Shown: positions 7,464-15,078 of the stretch, piece after piece | Numbering within the stretch: the first letter of the stretch is position 1 | Layout: each line of letters begins with the position of its first letter | DNA from: an uncultured Mollicutes bacterium | GTDB taxonomy: Bacteria; Bacillota_I; Bacilli_A; RF39; UBA660 | Length of the DNA: 15,078 bases | NCBI GenBank assembly: GCA_900557675.1 | Contig: USTO01000012.1 | Span: forward strand, 1-15,078 | Direction of reading: 5' to 3' | Notes under the pieces: generated by a model | Told to the model about the DNA's origin: nothing | Database searches by the model: none | What the model saw: the letters and a program-made list of their open reading frames with translations, nothing else | Translations under genes and position numbers: made by a program

Positions 7464-7992
7464 ACTTGGGGTGGTAGTGGTTATATTAGGGATTGCTATT
7501 TTGATTATTCCAGCTAGTTATTCTAAGTATGAGTCTAAGGGGGGAAGTGAGGCTGAGATTCAGTATGCGTTTTATTTACTTAAGGCGGATTATTTTACTA
7601 AGAATATTAAGTTAATGGATATTGTACCTCGTAATGATTCTTATGAGTATGTTTTTACGGTATCTAATTTTGATGGGGATAAGAGATTGGAGACGGACCT
7701 TGAGTATGATTTATGGATTAGTGCTACTACTAATTTGCCTCTTGATTATAAGTTATATCTTAATGATAATTTGACAAATGATATTATTCGTGATGATAAG
7801 GTGGAAGCGGATAATTATGGGACATTCTTTAGAACTATGAAAACGGATAAAATGAGGTTTTCTTTTAAGAATAATGAGACTAATACTTATCATTTATTTA
7901 TTAGTTTTCCTGAGATGTATAATGATAGTGTATATGCTGATTTGGTAGAGAATATTGCTATTAATATTGAATCTAAACAAGTAACTGAGTGA
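7444..7992 (+). CDS. Exported SipW-type substrate, TasA/camelysin-like
   Basis: I set the start at GTG 7444 (182 residues, MKKRLIELG). It gives a compact basic N-terminus and has GAGG 9 bases upstream (7431-7434); longer in-frame TTG starts are buried in the peptidase gene. The hydrophobic core is about 7-22, then PASYSKYES, a SipW-type cleavage region, then GGSEAEIQYAFYLL. The mature part is beta-rich with aromatic strands (YEYVFTVSNF, LEYDLWISATT, TYHLFISF) and ends in IESKQVTE. Likely a secreted fibre or matrix subunit; family by motif, function by analogy. It overlaps the signal peptidase gene by 20 bases and is the last gene before a small terminator. Confidence 0.8.
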   Translation: MKKRLIELGVVVVILGIAILIIPASYSKYESKGGSEAEIQYAFYLLKADYFTKNIKLMDIVPRNDSYEYVFTVSNFDGDKRLETDLEYDLWISATTNLPLDYKLYLNDNLTNDIIRDDKVEADNYGTFFRTMKTDKMRFSFKNNETNTYHLFISFPEMYNDSVYADLVENIAINIESKQVTE

Positions 7993-8013
7993 CTATTTGA
8001 TTGGTCTTTTTTT
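7991..8013 (+). terminator. Small intrinsic terminator after the substrate operon
   Basis: GACTA (7991-7995) can pair with TGGTC (8002-8006) over a six-base loop, one pair being G-T, followed by seven T (8007-8013). The stem is short, so termination may be partial, but it lies exactly at the stop codon and before a new promoter. Confidence 0.5.
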
Positions 8014-8038
8014 GGGTTAAATGCTTGCATATTGTGCT

Positions 8039-8068
8039 TTGTTGTGGTAAACTTATCTTAGATATAAT
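8039..8068 (+). promoter_or_regulatory. Promoter for the membrane-protein/giant-adhesin operon
   Basis: A perfect TATAAT at 8063-8068 with a weak TTGTTG 18 bases upstream (8039-8044). Transcription would start near 8075 and leave a leader of about 17 bases carrying GGTGG (8080-8084) before the ATG at 8092. The 99 bases between genes hold only this and the preceding terminator. Confidence 0.6.
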
Positions 8069-8091
8069 ACGAGGAAGTTGGTGGCTTTATT

Positions 8092-8799
8092 ATGGCAAAA
8101 AAGTTAGCGTTAACGGCAGATAAGGTTCGTAAGAGGAAAATGGCATTTTTAACGACAAAGATTGTTATTTTGGTTTTGTTTATGGTTATGTTAGTGGCAT
8201 TTATTTTACTTAGTATTGTTTTTAGTGTTAATAGGTTTACTATTAGTTTGGATTCTAAACTTCAAGATGAGGATGGTATTGTTATTTATACTAGTATGAA
8301 GGAGAGGGCTAGTCAAAGAAAACTTTATGCGGATACGGTTCCTAATATGGATAATATTACTTATGATTGGATTGATAAGGAGGATTTAATTGGTAATAGA
8401 GAGGGTAGTCATAATGGGAATAATTATATTGCTTATACTTTTTATATAGAGAATCAGGGTAAGGTTATGGTTAATTATTGGTATGATATTTTGATTGATG
8501 ATGTTATTAGGGATGTTGATGAGGCTATAAGGGTTGTTGTTAGACTTAATGATGAAGAGATTATTTATGCTAAGAAGAATAAGACAACGGGAGAGGCTGA
8601 AGTGGGAACTACTTCTTTTAAGAGTGATTCTGTTGTTGTTTCTAAGGGTAGAAAGGGGTTTAATGTTGGTGATATTGATAAGTTTACTATTGTTATTTAT
8701 TTAGAGGGGGAGGATCCGGATTGTCTTAATAATATTATTGGGGGAGAGATTAAGATGAGAATGGATATTCGTGAGGAGCATGTTGATGATGAAAAATAG
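8092..8799 (+). CDS. Single-pass membrane protein with extracellular beta-rich domain
   Basis: A 235-residue protein: a basic cytoplasmic N-terminus (MAKKLALTADKVRKRKM), one long membrane helix (about 21-46), then an outside domain of about 185 residues. The outside part is beta-rich and includes NYIAYTFYIENQGKVMVNY, FTIVIYLEGEDPDC and a C-terminal MRMDIREE. The ENQG... pattern is like that of beta-sandwich surface subunits such as the SipW substrates. The membrane segment is longer and is not followed by a TYA-type motif, so I expect it to stay anchored. EGEDPDC is echoed by EGQDVDC near the end of the next protein, suggesting the two share a related C-terminal fold and may pair. It overlaps that gene by 14 bases. 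No enzymatic motif; possibly a surface anchor or assembly base. Confidence 0.75.
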   Translation: MAKKLALTADKVRKRKMAFLTTKIVILVLFMVMLVAFILLSIVFSVNRFTISLDSKLQDEDGIVIYTSMKERASQRKLYADTVPNMDNITYDWIDKEDLIGNREGSHNGNNYIAYTFYIENQGKVMVNYWYDILIDDVIRDVDEAIRVVVRLNDEEIIYAKKNKTTGEAEVGTTSFKSDSVVVSKGRKGFNVGDIDKFTIVIYLEGEDPDCLNNIIGGEIKMRMDIREEHVDDEK

Positions 8800-9763
8800 G
8801 GATATTAGATTTGTTTATTTGCTTATTTTGTTATTTATTACGGCTGTATTATTTGCTACTAGTACTTATGCTTGGTTTACTGTTAATAGGTTAGTACAGG
8901 TTGATTCTTTAAATGTTAAAGTAGAGGCTGCTGGGGGTATTGATATTAGTACAGATGGTATTCACTGGAAAAGTGGAATTAATGGAGAGGATATTACGGA
9001 AGCTAGTAAGTTTTATGCTAGTAGTATTAATCAGATTCCTATGAAGATGGAACCGGTATCTACGGGTGGTAATGTTAGTAATGGTATGTTAGAGATGTTT
9101 TTTGGTACTGTTAGTAATGATAGTAAGGGGAATTTTGTTATTACTAGTAAGAGGGATATAGAAGTAAGTGGTAATAGGGATGGTAATTTTATTGCTTTTG
9201 ATTTATTCTTTCGTGTTACTAAGGATACGGCTCTTTATTTGACTAGTAATAGTGGGGCTAAGTATACGGGGGATAAGATTCCGGGAATTGAGAATGCTAG
9301 TAGATTTGCGTTTTTAGTACTTGGTAATACGAATAGTGGGAGTAGTCCTGATGTTATTCAGTCTATGAGGGGTAATCAAGGTGTTTATATTTGGGAACCT
9401 AACTATGATGTTCATTCTAATGGCGGGGTTAGGAATGCTTATGATACTTATGGAATTGTTGTTAATAATAGTGGTAATGGGGCTATTTTATATGATGGTA
9501 TTGTTAGTGATATTAAATCTGATGAGGGAATTCTTATTGGTAAGGCTAATAGTCAGATGTATCCTAATTTGTTTAAGAGGGTTAATGTTGATTATCTTAC
9601 AGGGGCTAATTTTACTAATAGTGTTAGTATTTTTGGTTTAAAGAGTGGTATTACGAAAGTTAGGGTTTATATTTGGCTGGAGGGACAAGATGTTGATTGT
9701 GAGAATAATTCTAGTGTTGGGAATATTGATTTTATGTTTGAACTTAGTGCAAACCCTTCATAA
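8786..9763 (+). CDS. Large exported SipW-type substrate (surface fibre-like protein)
   Basis: I choose ATG 8786 (325 residues) because GAGGAG at 8773-8778 sits seven bases upstream; ATG 8789 and 8780 and GTG 8771 are also in frame. The signal has MKNR, a hydrophobic core (about 9-25) and TSTYAWFTVNR, a classic SipW-type cleavage region. Further on are DISTDGIHW, RDGNFIAFDLFFRV and LKSGITKVRVYIWLEGQDVDC. These resemble the strand pattern of TasA-like fibre proteins, with IAFDLFFRV in the place of the central sandwich strand. It is longer than the other substrates in the window. It overlaps the membrane protein upstream by 14 bases and is 18 bases from the giant gene, so all three are probably one transcript. 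Likely matured by one of the signal peptidases encoded upstream. Confidence 0.82.
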   Translation: MMKNRDIRFVYLLILLFITAVLFATSTYAWFTVNRLVQVDSLNVKVEAAGGIDISTDGIHWKSGINGEDITEASKFYASSINQIPMKMEPVSTGGNVSNGMLEMFFGTVSNDSKGNFVITSKRDIEVSGNRDGNFIAFDLFFRVTKDTALYLTSNSGAKYTGDKIPGIENASRFAFLVLGNTNSGSSPDVIQSMRGNQGVYIWEPNYDVHSNGGVRNAYDTYGIVVNNSGNGAILYDGIVSDIKSDEGILIGKANSQMYPNLFKRVNVDYLTGANFTNSVSIFGLKSGITKVRVYIWLEGQDVDCENNSSVGNIDFMFELSANPS

Positions 9764-9781
9764 GAAAGGTAGGTAGATAAT

Positions 9782-12700
9782 ATGTCATTTAAGAGGGTCT
9801 TTTGTGTTATTGTTATTTTAATTGGAGGTCTATATCTTAGTTATATGGCGTTTACTTCTTCTAGTGGTATTACTTATGGTGATGATGTGGTTAGAACGAA
9901 TGATAGTTCTACTTCTACTAGAAGTGGTATTAGGGATAATGTTGTTTATGTTGATGATGAGGATAGGGACTATAATTATTATATGGGTCTTAATTATACT
10001 AGTAATGATGGGACTTTACCTAGTGCTTATGACAAGGGTATTTATAGTGATATGAATTTGGCTCATATTATGGTTACTTATAGTGGACTTGATAATAATA
10101 ATGGTTACAAGGGTTATGTTTCTTTAAGCGAGAGACAGGATACGTTTGTTTATTATAAGGTTTTAGAGGTTAATGATAATGGTACGGAAAGTAAGGAAGA
10201 TGATTTTGTTACTTTAGAACTTATTGATAATCCTTTTACTGATAGGCCTGTTAAGAAGGGGTTTAATGGGTGGACTACGGAATATAATGGGGCTAAGATT
10301 GATTATGATAGTGATTATTATACGAGGTATGTAAGAATACCGGTTACTTATGGTGATAATGGGGTTAATAGTATTGATATTACTATGAATGCTAGTTGGG
10401 TTTCAGCACAGGTTGGGTATATTAGTAATGATAGTTGGTCTAGTGCTTTTGGGGAACTTTATGATAGGGGTATGCAAGAGATTTCTCTTATGAGAAGAAC
10501 TTATGTTTATGGGGAACTTGATATGACGGGTTATTTTTATCAAAAGAAGATTAATTGGAGAGGTAGTTGTTCGGGATATTATGATGATAGGGGTAATTAT
10601 AAGTATAATAATTGTACTTGTACTAGTTTTTATGGTTGTACTTATTATCAAAAAATTAATGGAGAGAATTTTGATGAGAGTAAGTCTTATTATGAACTTA
10701 AGAATAATAGGATGTCTTTAGTTGATAATGATACTCTTGAAAGACCTGTTATTGATGTTATTGAAGAAAGGAATGATGATTTTAAACTTGATAGTGTTAT
10801 GAATGGTTACTATAAGTTAGTTAAACTTAATTATGGGGATAGTTATAGTGGTTATTTTGATAAGAATGGTGAACGTATAAGTGGATCTTGTTCTAGTTAT
10901 AATGGTTGTGATGTATATGAACTTATACAGAGACTTGATAGTAATGGTAATGTTAATAGGTATGTAGAGGGTGATAAGTATTTTTATCTTGTTACTAGGG
11001 ATACTAATTTTATTGTTATGACAGAGGATAGTTCTTCGTCTTGGGATAGTTCTATGAAAAAGCCTTTTACTCTTACGAGTGTATATAATGGGACTGATTA
11101 TAGGGATAGTGCAAAGTGGACAGTTTATACTTCGGGATGGTGGGGTAATGGTGTTGCTGTTTCTTGTTATGGGGATACTGTTATTGAGAATATGCGTATT
11201 GTATATGGAGAGGGTTTTGATAATGGGGAAAGTGAACCTACGGGTGATAGTAATGCGAGGGGTGTTTTATATGGAAGATGGAATAATGTTAAGATTGGGA
11301 GGGGTATAGAGAGAAATAATAATTATATTACTTTTTCTAGTGTTCTTGGTGGTAGTAATGATAGAACGGGTAGTAGTAATAATGTTAGTAAATATAGGCT
11401 TATGGTTGAGTCTGGATATTATAATTCTCTTAGTATGTCTAATGGTTATGGTAGTAGTGGGAATAGTTATATAGAGGGACAAGCTATTTATGGTAATGAT
11501 TATGATAGGGTTAGTAATGTTAATGATAAGCTTTTAGTTGATTATGGTGCTAGTGGTAGTTGGGGAGGTAATTATTATTCTTCTTCTAATACTTCTATTG
11601 GTTTTGATTTAACTGTAAAAAGTGGTAAGTTTGGTGTTAATAAGTATGATGCTTATGCTGGTATTTATGTTGGGGGTAGATCTGGGGGAACTCATAATAC
11701 GGCAAGAAGAGTTAAATATGAGGGGGGATATAGTTATAATTTGATTGGGGGACCTCTTACTAGTAGTAATAGGAGTAATCTTAATGATTCTTATTTGTAT
11801 ATTATGGGAGGAGAGGTTGATATGGTTATTGGGGGTGCTGGTAGAAGTGCATCTTATGGTAATCGTATTATTCAACAAACGGGTGGTTTAATTAATTATA
11901 GTATTTTTGGGGGTAGTAATGGTTATTCTGCGAGTAATGGTGATGGGACCATTAGGGGTAGTTCATATATTTTTGTTGGGGGTAATGCTAAGGTTGGTAA
12001 TTCTAGTTATGTAAGTAGTGGTAAGTCTTTATATGGGGCTAAGGCTGGTAATGTATTTGGGATTGGTAATGGTAATAGTAGTTATGATACTATTGGGTCT
12101 TCTGATAACTCTAATATTATTATTGGTGGAGAGGCTGAGATTAGTGGTAATGTTTATGGAGGCGGGAATTATGCTTCTGTAGGTGTTAATAGTAATAATA
12201 ATGAGGTTAATACTTTTATTAAGATGGTTGGTGGTAAGGTTTATGGTGATATTTATGGGGGTGGTAATAGGAATGGTAGTGGTACTAGTAGTAAGCTTGC
12301 TAATGTAAGGGTTTCTATGCTAGATGGAGAGGTTTATGGTTCTTTATATGGGGGTAGTAATGAGAAGGGGATTATTTATGGGAATGTAGATATTGATTTT
12401 ATGGGGGGAACTATTTATGGTAATTTATATGGGGGAGGTAAGGGTGGATACTCTGATAGTAATAGTTATGGTACTTTTGTTAGTAGGAATGCTAGAGTTG
12501 TTATTGGGGATAATCTTAGTTCTAAAGTGCCTCATATTATTGGTAATGTTTATGGGGGTAGTTCATTTGGTAGTGTAAATGGTTCTAGTAATAATAATGG
12601 TACTAGTAGTTATCAGACTAGTGTTGTTGTTAATAGGGGTAAGATTGATGGTAGTTTATTTGGAGGAGGAGAGGGTGATACTTCTTATACTCCTAATGTT

Positions 12701-15078
12701 TTTGGTAATGTTAGTGTTGTTATTAATGATGGGGAAATTAACAGGGTTTTTGGAGCTAATGATAAGATGGGTAGTCCACTTGGTGATGTTAGTGTTGTTA
12801 TTAATGGGGGAACTTGCTCTGAGGTTTATGGTGGTGGTAATAAGACGCCACTTGCTATTAGTGATGTTACTGTTAATGGTGGTAATGTTACGTCTTTATA
12901 TGGTGGTAGTAATGAGATGGGGGATGTTGATAGTGCTAATGTTGTTGTTAAGAATGGTAATATTGGTTCTTTATATGGTGGTAATAATATTGGGGGTATG
13001 ACTTCTAATAGTATTATTACGACTATGGGTGGTAATATTGGTTCTTTATATGGGGGTGGTAATTTAGCGGATACGAATAATAGTTATTTGTATATTAATG
13101 ATGGGGTTATTTCATCTCTATATGGAGGAGGAGAGAGTGCTAATATTTTAAAGGGGTCTATGGTTAACTTTAATGGTGGTGATGTTACTTCTTTATATGG
13201 TGGTAGTAATATACTTGGTGATGTTAAGAGAAGTGATATTGTTTGTTCTGGTGGTAAGGCTAATGATTTGTATGGGGGTAATAATGCTGGTGGTAAGACT
13301 GATAGCTCTAATATTGTTATTAATGGTTGTAGGGTTAATAATTTATATGGTGGTGGTAATCAGGCTAATACTGGTAGTAGTTATGTTACTATTAATAGTA
13401 ATAGGGGAGAGATATTAAATGTTTATGGTGGTGGTAATCAGGCTAGTGTTAATGATACTACAGTTAACTTTAATGGTGGTAATGTGTCTTCTTTATATGG
13501 TGGTAGTAATAAGAGTGGGGACGTTGTTAATAGTTTAGTTAGGGTTGATAGTAATAGTAGTAATAGTGATAATGGTATTGTTGCTAATGTTACTTATACG
13601 GCTAGGAAAGCTGAGAGTTATGAGAGTAGTGTTTATGGGACATTTGTTACGGTTAATGTAGAACTTGTTAATAATTTGGATAGGGATATTCCTTCTTACT
13701 TTGGTCATATTTATTTGAGGGATTCGCAGCTTTTTGCTAATTATTCGCAGTCTTTACTTAGTGTTAATGGGGATAGTTTTGAGTTTAGTGAAGTTAATAA
13801 TTATTATGGTACTAATGTTATTAGGGCTAATAGTAGTTATAGTTTCTCTTTTACGGTCCTTACGAAACAGAGTGTTGGTGATGTTATTGTTAGTTATTCT
13901 TTTAGTGGTATGGATAGTAATAGTAATGTTTTTACTGATAAGAGTGGTAATGGTGTAGAGTTTGTTTATGGGGGTAATAATATTGGTGGTAAGACTTCTA
14001 ATAGTGATGTTAGGATTTTGAATGGTAATGCTGGATATGTTTATGGCGGCGGTAATCAGGCACTTGTTAATAAGCCTAAGGTTTTAATGCAGGGTGGTAA
14101 TGTTAAGTTTGATATTTATGGTGGTGGTAACCAAGCTCCTATTAGTGGTAATACTGATGTTGATATTTTGGGGGGAGTTATTTCTAGGAATGTTTATGGT
14201 GGTGGTAATGCTGGTACTTTAGATGGTAATAGTGATGTTATTATTAATGGGGGTAATGTTTTGGGTAGTGTGTATGCTGGTGGTAATGGTTTAACGGCTG
14301 TTATTATGGGTAATACTTATTTGGGTGTTGAGGGGGACTCTAATATTTTGGGACATTTATTTGGTGGTGGTAATGCAGCTGCAACGGGAGTGGAAAGGGT
14401 TAATGGTTCTAATAGTGTAGTTGATGTTGCTGGTGGTAATATTGGTGGTAACTTATATGGCGGTGCTAATACATCGGTAGTATATGGTGTTACAAGGGTT
14501 AATATTGGTCATAATGTTATTAGTAATAGTAATCTTACAAGTGGTGATATTGTTATTGGGGGAACTGTCTTTGGTGGTGGAGAAGCTAATGCTAGTGGTA
14601 GTAGTAATTATGATTATTCGTTTATTAGTGTTACTAAGGGTATTAATATTAGGATTGATGGGGATGGTCATTCGGTATTTTCGATTGGTGGTTCTATCTT
14701 TGGTAGTGGTAATGCTTCTAGTACAACGGGTTATAGTTACGTTGATATTGATAATTATGGTACTTTTAATAATCCTAAGAGGAATATCTCTGTCCAAAGA
14801 GCCGATAGGGTAACTTTAAGAAATAGTGCAATTGTTTTATCTGGTGCTACGGATAGGACTAATGAGTACTCTGATGTTTTGTTTACGTTTAGTAGGATTA
14901 AGGAACTTAATTTGCGGAATAATTCGTCTTTGTTTTTGGAAACGGGTGCTAATTTGCTGGAGAAATTTAATAGTGGTTTAGAGGAAAATGGTAATGTTTC
15001 TTTGGCTAATGTTGTTATTTCGGAAAATGGGGAAGTTACGAAGAATGTTGATAATAGGATATATATGTTAGAGGGTAA
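9782..15078 (+). CDS. Giant beta-helix surface adhesin-like protein, 3'-truncated (at least 1765 residues)
   Basis: The frame is open from ATG 9782 to the window end with no stop; the final TAA is out of frame. AGG at 9771-9773, in an AAAGGTAGG context, serves as ribosome site. Residues about 5-25 are a hydrophobic signal or anchor (RVFCVIVILIGGLYLSYM) without a SipW TYA motif. Residues about 151-207 resemble an InlB-B/Flg_new repeat: PVKKGFNGWTT then SIDITMNASWV. A Cys-containing region follows (Cys263, 278, 280, 286). From about 465 (DTVIENMRIVYGEG) a right-handed beta-helix begins. It becomes regular at about 790-1240 with rungs of 24-26 residues marked by LYGGGN, LYGGSN or LYGGNN, is interrupted by an inserted domain (about 1258-1393), and continues to about 1650. 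The last part is less repetitive (VTLRNSAIVLSGATDRTNEYSD). Probably cell-surface adhesion; any anchor motif lies beyond the window. Confidence 0.9.
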   Translation, partial: MSFKRVFCVIVILIGGLYLSYMAFTSSSGITYGDDVVRTNDSSTSTRSGIRDNVVYVDDEDRDYNYYMGLNYTSNDGTLPSAYDKGIYSDMNLAHIMVTYSGLDNNNGYKGYVSLSERQDTFVYYKVLEVNDNGTESKEDDFVTLELIDNPFTDRPVKKGFNGWTTEYNGAKIDYDSDYYTRYVRIPVTYGDNGVNSIDITMNASWVSAQVGYISNDSWSSAFGELYDRGMQEISLMRRTYVYGELDMTGYFYQKKINWRGSCSGYYDDRGNYKYNNCTCTSFYGCTYYQKINGENFDESKSYYELKNNRMSLVDNDTLERPVIDVIEERNDDFKLDSVMNGYYKLVKLNYGDSYSGYFDKNGERISGSCSSYNGCDVYELIQRLDSNGNVNRYVEGDKYFYLVTRDTNFIVMTEDSSSSWDSSMKKPFTLTSVYNGTDYRDSAKWTVYTSGWWGNGVAVSCYGDTVIENMRIVYGEGFDNGESEPTGDSNARGVLYGRWNNVKIGRGIERNNNYITFSSVLGGSNDRTGSSNNVSKYRLMVESGYYNSLSMSNGYGSSGNSYIEGQAIYGNDYDRVSNVNDKLLVDYGASGSWGGNYYSSSNTSIGFDLTVKSGKFGVNKYDAYAGIYVGGRSGGTHNTARRVKYEGGYSYNLIGGPLTSSNRSNLNDSYLYIMGGEVDMVIGGAGRSASYGNRIIQQTGGLINYSIFGGSNGYSASNGDGTIRGSSYIFVGGNAKVGNSSYVSSGKSLYGAKAGNVFGIGNGNSSYDTIGSSDNSNIIIGGEAEISGNVYGGGNYASVGVNSNNNEVNTFIKMVGGKVYGDIYGGGNRNGSGTSSKLANVRVSMLDGEVYGSLYGGSNEKGIIYGNVDIDFMGGTIYGNLYGGGKGGYSDSNSYGTFVSRNARVVIGDNLSSKVPHIIGNVYGGSSFGSVNGSSNNNGTSSYQTSVVVNRGKIDGSLFGGGEGDTSYTPNVFGNVSVVINDGEINRVFGANDKMGSPLGDVSVVINGGTCSEVYGGGNKTPLAISDVTVNGGNVTSLYGGSNEMGDVDSANVVVKNGNIGSLYGGNNIGGMTSNSIITTMGGNIGSLYGGGNLADTNNSYLYINDGVISSLYGGGESANILKGSMVNFNGGDVTSLYGGSNILGDVKRSDIVCSGGKANDLYGGNNAGGKTDSSNIVINGCRVNNLYGGGNQANTGSSYVTINSNRGEILNVYGGGNQASVNDTTVNFNGGNVSSLYGGSNKSGDVVNSLVRVDSNSSNSDNGIVANVTYTARKAESYESSVYGTFVTVNVELVNNLDRDIPSYFGHIYLRDSQLFANYSQSLLSVNGDSFEFSEVNNYYGTNVIRANSSYSFSFTVLTKQSVGDVIVSYSFSGMDSNSNVFTDKSGNGVEFVYGGNNIGGKTSNSDVRILNGNAGYVYGGGNQALVNKPKVLMQGGNVKFDIYGGGNQAPISGNTDVDILGGVISRNVYGGGNAGTLDGNSDVIINGGNVLGSVYAGGNGLTAVIMGNTYLGVEGDSNILGHLFGGGNAAATGVERVNGSNSVVDVAGGNIGGNLYGGANTSVVYGVTRVNIGHNVISNSNLTSGDIVIGGTVFGGGEANASGSSNYDYSFISVTKGINIRIDGDGHSVFSIGGSIFGSGNASSTTGYSYVDIDNYGTFNNPKRNISVQRADRVTLRNSAIVLSGATDRTNEYSDVLFTFSRIKELNLRNNSSLFLETGANLLEKFNSGLEENGNVSLANVVISENGEVTKNVDNRIYMLEG
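12893..13516 (+). repeat. Four-rung super-repeat (about 297-300 nt) inside the beta-helix
   Basis: The turn residue changes in fixed order: GGSN, GGNN, GGGN, then GGGE or GGGN. The GGSN rungs, each followed by x-x-Gly-Asp-Val, start at 12893, 13190 and 13490 (297 and 300 bases apart). The GGNN rungs, each followed by an x-Gly-Gly, start at 12968 and 13265. CTTTATATGGTGGTAG is shared at all three GGSN sites, and GTTAACTTTAATGGTGG precedes two of them. This suggests duplication in blocks of four rungs. Confidence 0.75.
13553..13960 (+). other. Non-repeat domain inserted in the beta-helix of the giant protein
   Basis: About residues 1258-1393 lack the YGG turn and look like an independent beta-sandwich: strands such as NVTYTARKAES, FVTVNVELVNN, SFSFTVLTK and VIVSYSFSGMD, with the loop HIYLRDSQLF. 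The preceding rung is of the GGSN-GDV type and the following one (13961) is GGNN-IGG, so the insertion keeps the four-rung order. Domain identity unknown; the immunoglobulin-like reading is inference. Confidence 0.65.

Larger units (their letters stand above)
12149..14720 (+). repeat. Coding repeats: about 26 beta-helix rungs of about 75 nt
   Basis: In-frame rungs marked by [LVI]-[YF]-G-G-[GSN]-[NEK]. Measured starts in the core (codon two before the Tyr) are 12821, 12893, 12968, 13043, 13115, 13190, 13265, 13340, 13418 and 13490, so the step is 72-78 bases (24-26 residues). Rungs resume at 13961 and 14036 and continue to about 14693. Outside the core the spacing is looser and some rungs are worn (FGAND, YAGGN, FGSGN). 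The period fits one turn of a right-handed beta-helix, with the Gly-Gly-x-Asn forming the turn. Confidence 0.88.

Noticed and set aside
3936..7992. TGA read as tryptophan (Mycoplasma code)
   Set aside because: TGA ends three genes (near 3938, 7463 and 7992) right before new starts, and every tryptophan codon seen is TGG.
12893..13516. Possible CRISPR or tandem non-coding repeat
   Set aside because: The period is a multiple of three, there are no unique spacers between identical repeats, and the repeats translate into a continuous beta-helix pattern.
9822..14813. Long overlapping reading frames on both strands inside the giant gene, rich in Val/Leu/Met or Ile/Thr
   Set aside because: They are out-of-frame readings of T/G-rich repeat codons (GGT, AAT, AGT, GTT), have no ribosome sites and have absurd composition. 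The 9782 frame is open throughout.
15068..15078. Stop codon at the end of the window closing the giant gene
   Set aside because: The final TAA is out of frame: the last complete codon is GGT (15074-15076) and two bases of the next codon remain.

Overview
The window looks like a low-GC Firmicutes-type chromosome, most likely a gut member of the Bacilli related to the uncultured RF39/Mollicutes-like lineages. That placement is an inference from AT-rich codon use, SipW-type secretion genes and glycine/asparagine-rich surface proteins; no marker gene is present. TGA is a real stop codon here (it ends three genes) and tryptophan is TGG, so this is not the Mycoplasma code. The plus strand is strikingly rich in T and G. 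Every gene but one is on that strand, and the single minus-strand gene carries the mirror-image A/C-rich codon use.

Region 1 (1-3938) holds a 5'-truncated beta-rich protein, an unrecognised 307-residue protein, a membrane-anchored McrB-like AAA+ NTPase with a coiled coil, and a DUF2357-type partner with no visible nuclease motif. Region 2 (3947-7992) is a secretion island. It has three class II (SipW/ER-type) signal-peptidase-like genes, each followed directly by a gene for a small exported protein with a SipW-type signal peptide (TFAW, TYAVF, SYSKY). A fourth substrate-like gene lies on the opposite strand behind a divergent promoter pair. Two peptidases keep the Ser/His/Asp residues; the middle one has lost the His and is probably a pseudoenzyme.

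Region 3 (8039-15078) begins after a small terminator with a new promoter. It carries a single-pass membrane protein, another SipW-type exported protein (STYAWF), and a giant surface protein that runs off the window (at least 1765 residues). The giant protein has an N-terminal hydrophobic segment, an InlB-B/Flg_new-like module, a Cys-containing region, and a long right-handed beta-helix-like domain with about 26 YGGGN-type rungs of roughly 25 residues. In the core the rungs form a four-rung (about 300 nt) super-repeat, and a separate domain of about 130 residues is inserted into it.

Taken together, the window reads as a surface-fibre and adhesin locus. Dedicated signal peptidases would mature small fibre-like subunits, and a giant adhesin is presented alongside them. 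The McrB-like/DUF2357 pair sits immediately upstream in the same orientation with spacing short enough for co-transcription. Whether it is a defence module or a membrane machine serving the surface system cannot be decided from sequence alone.
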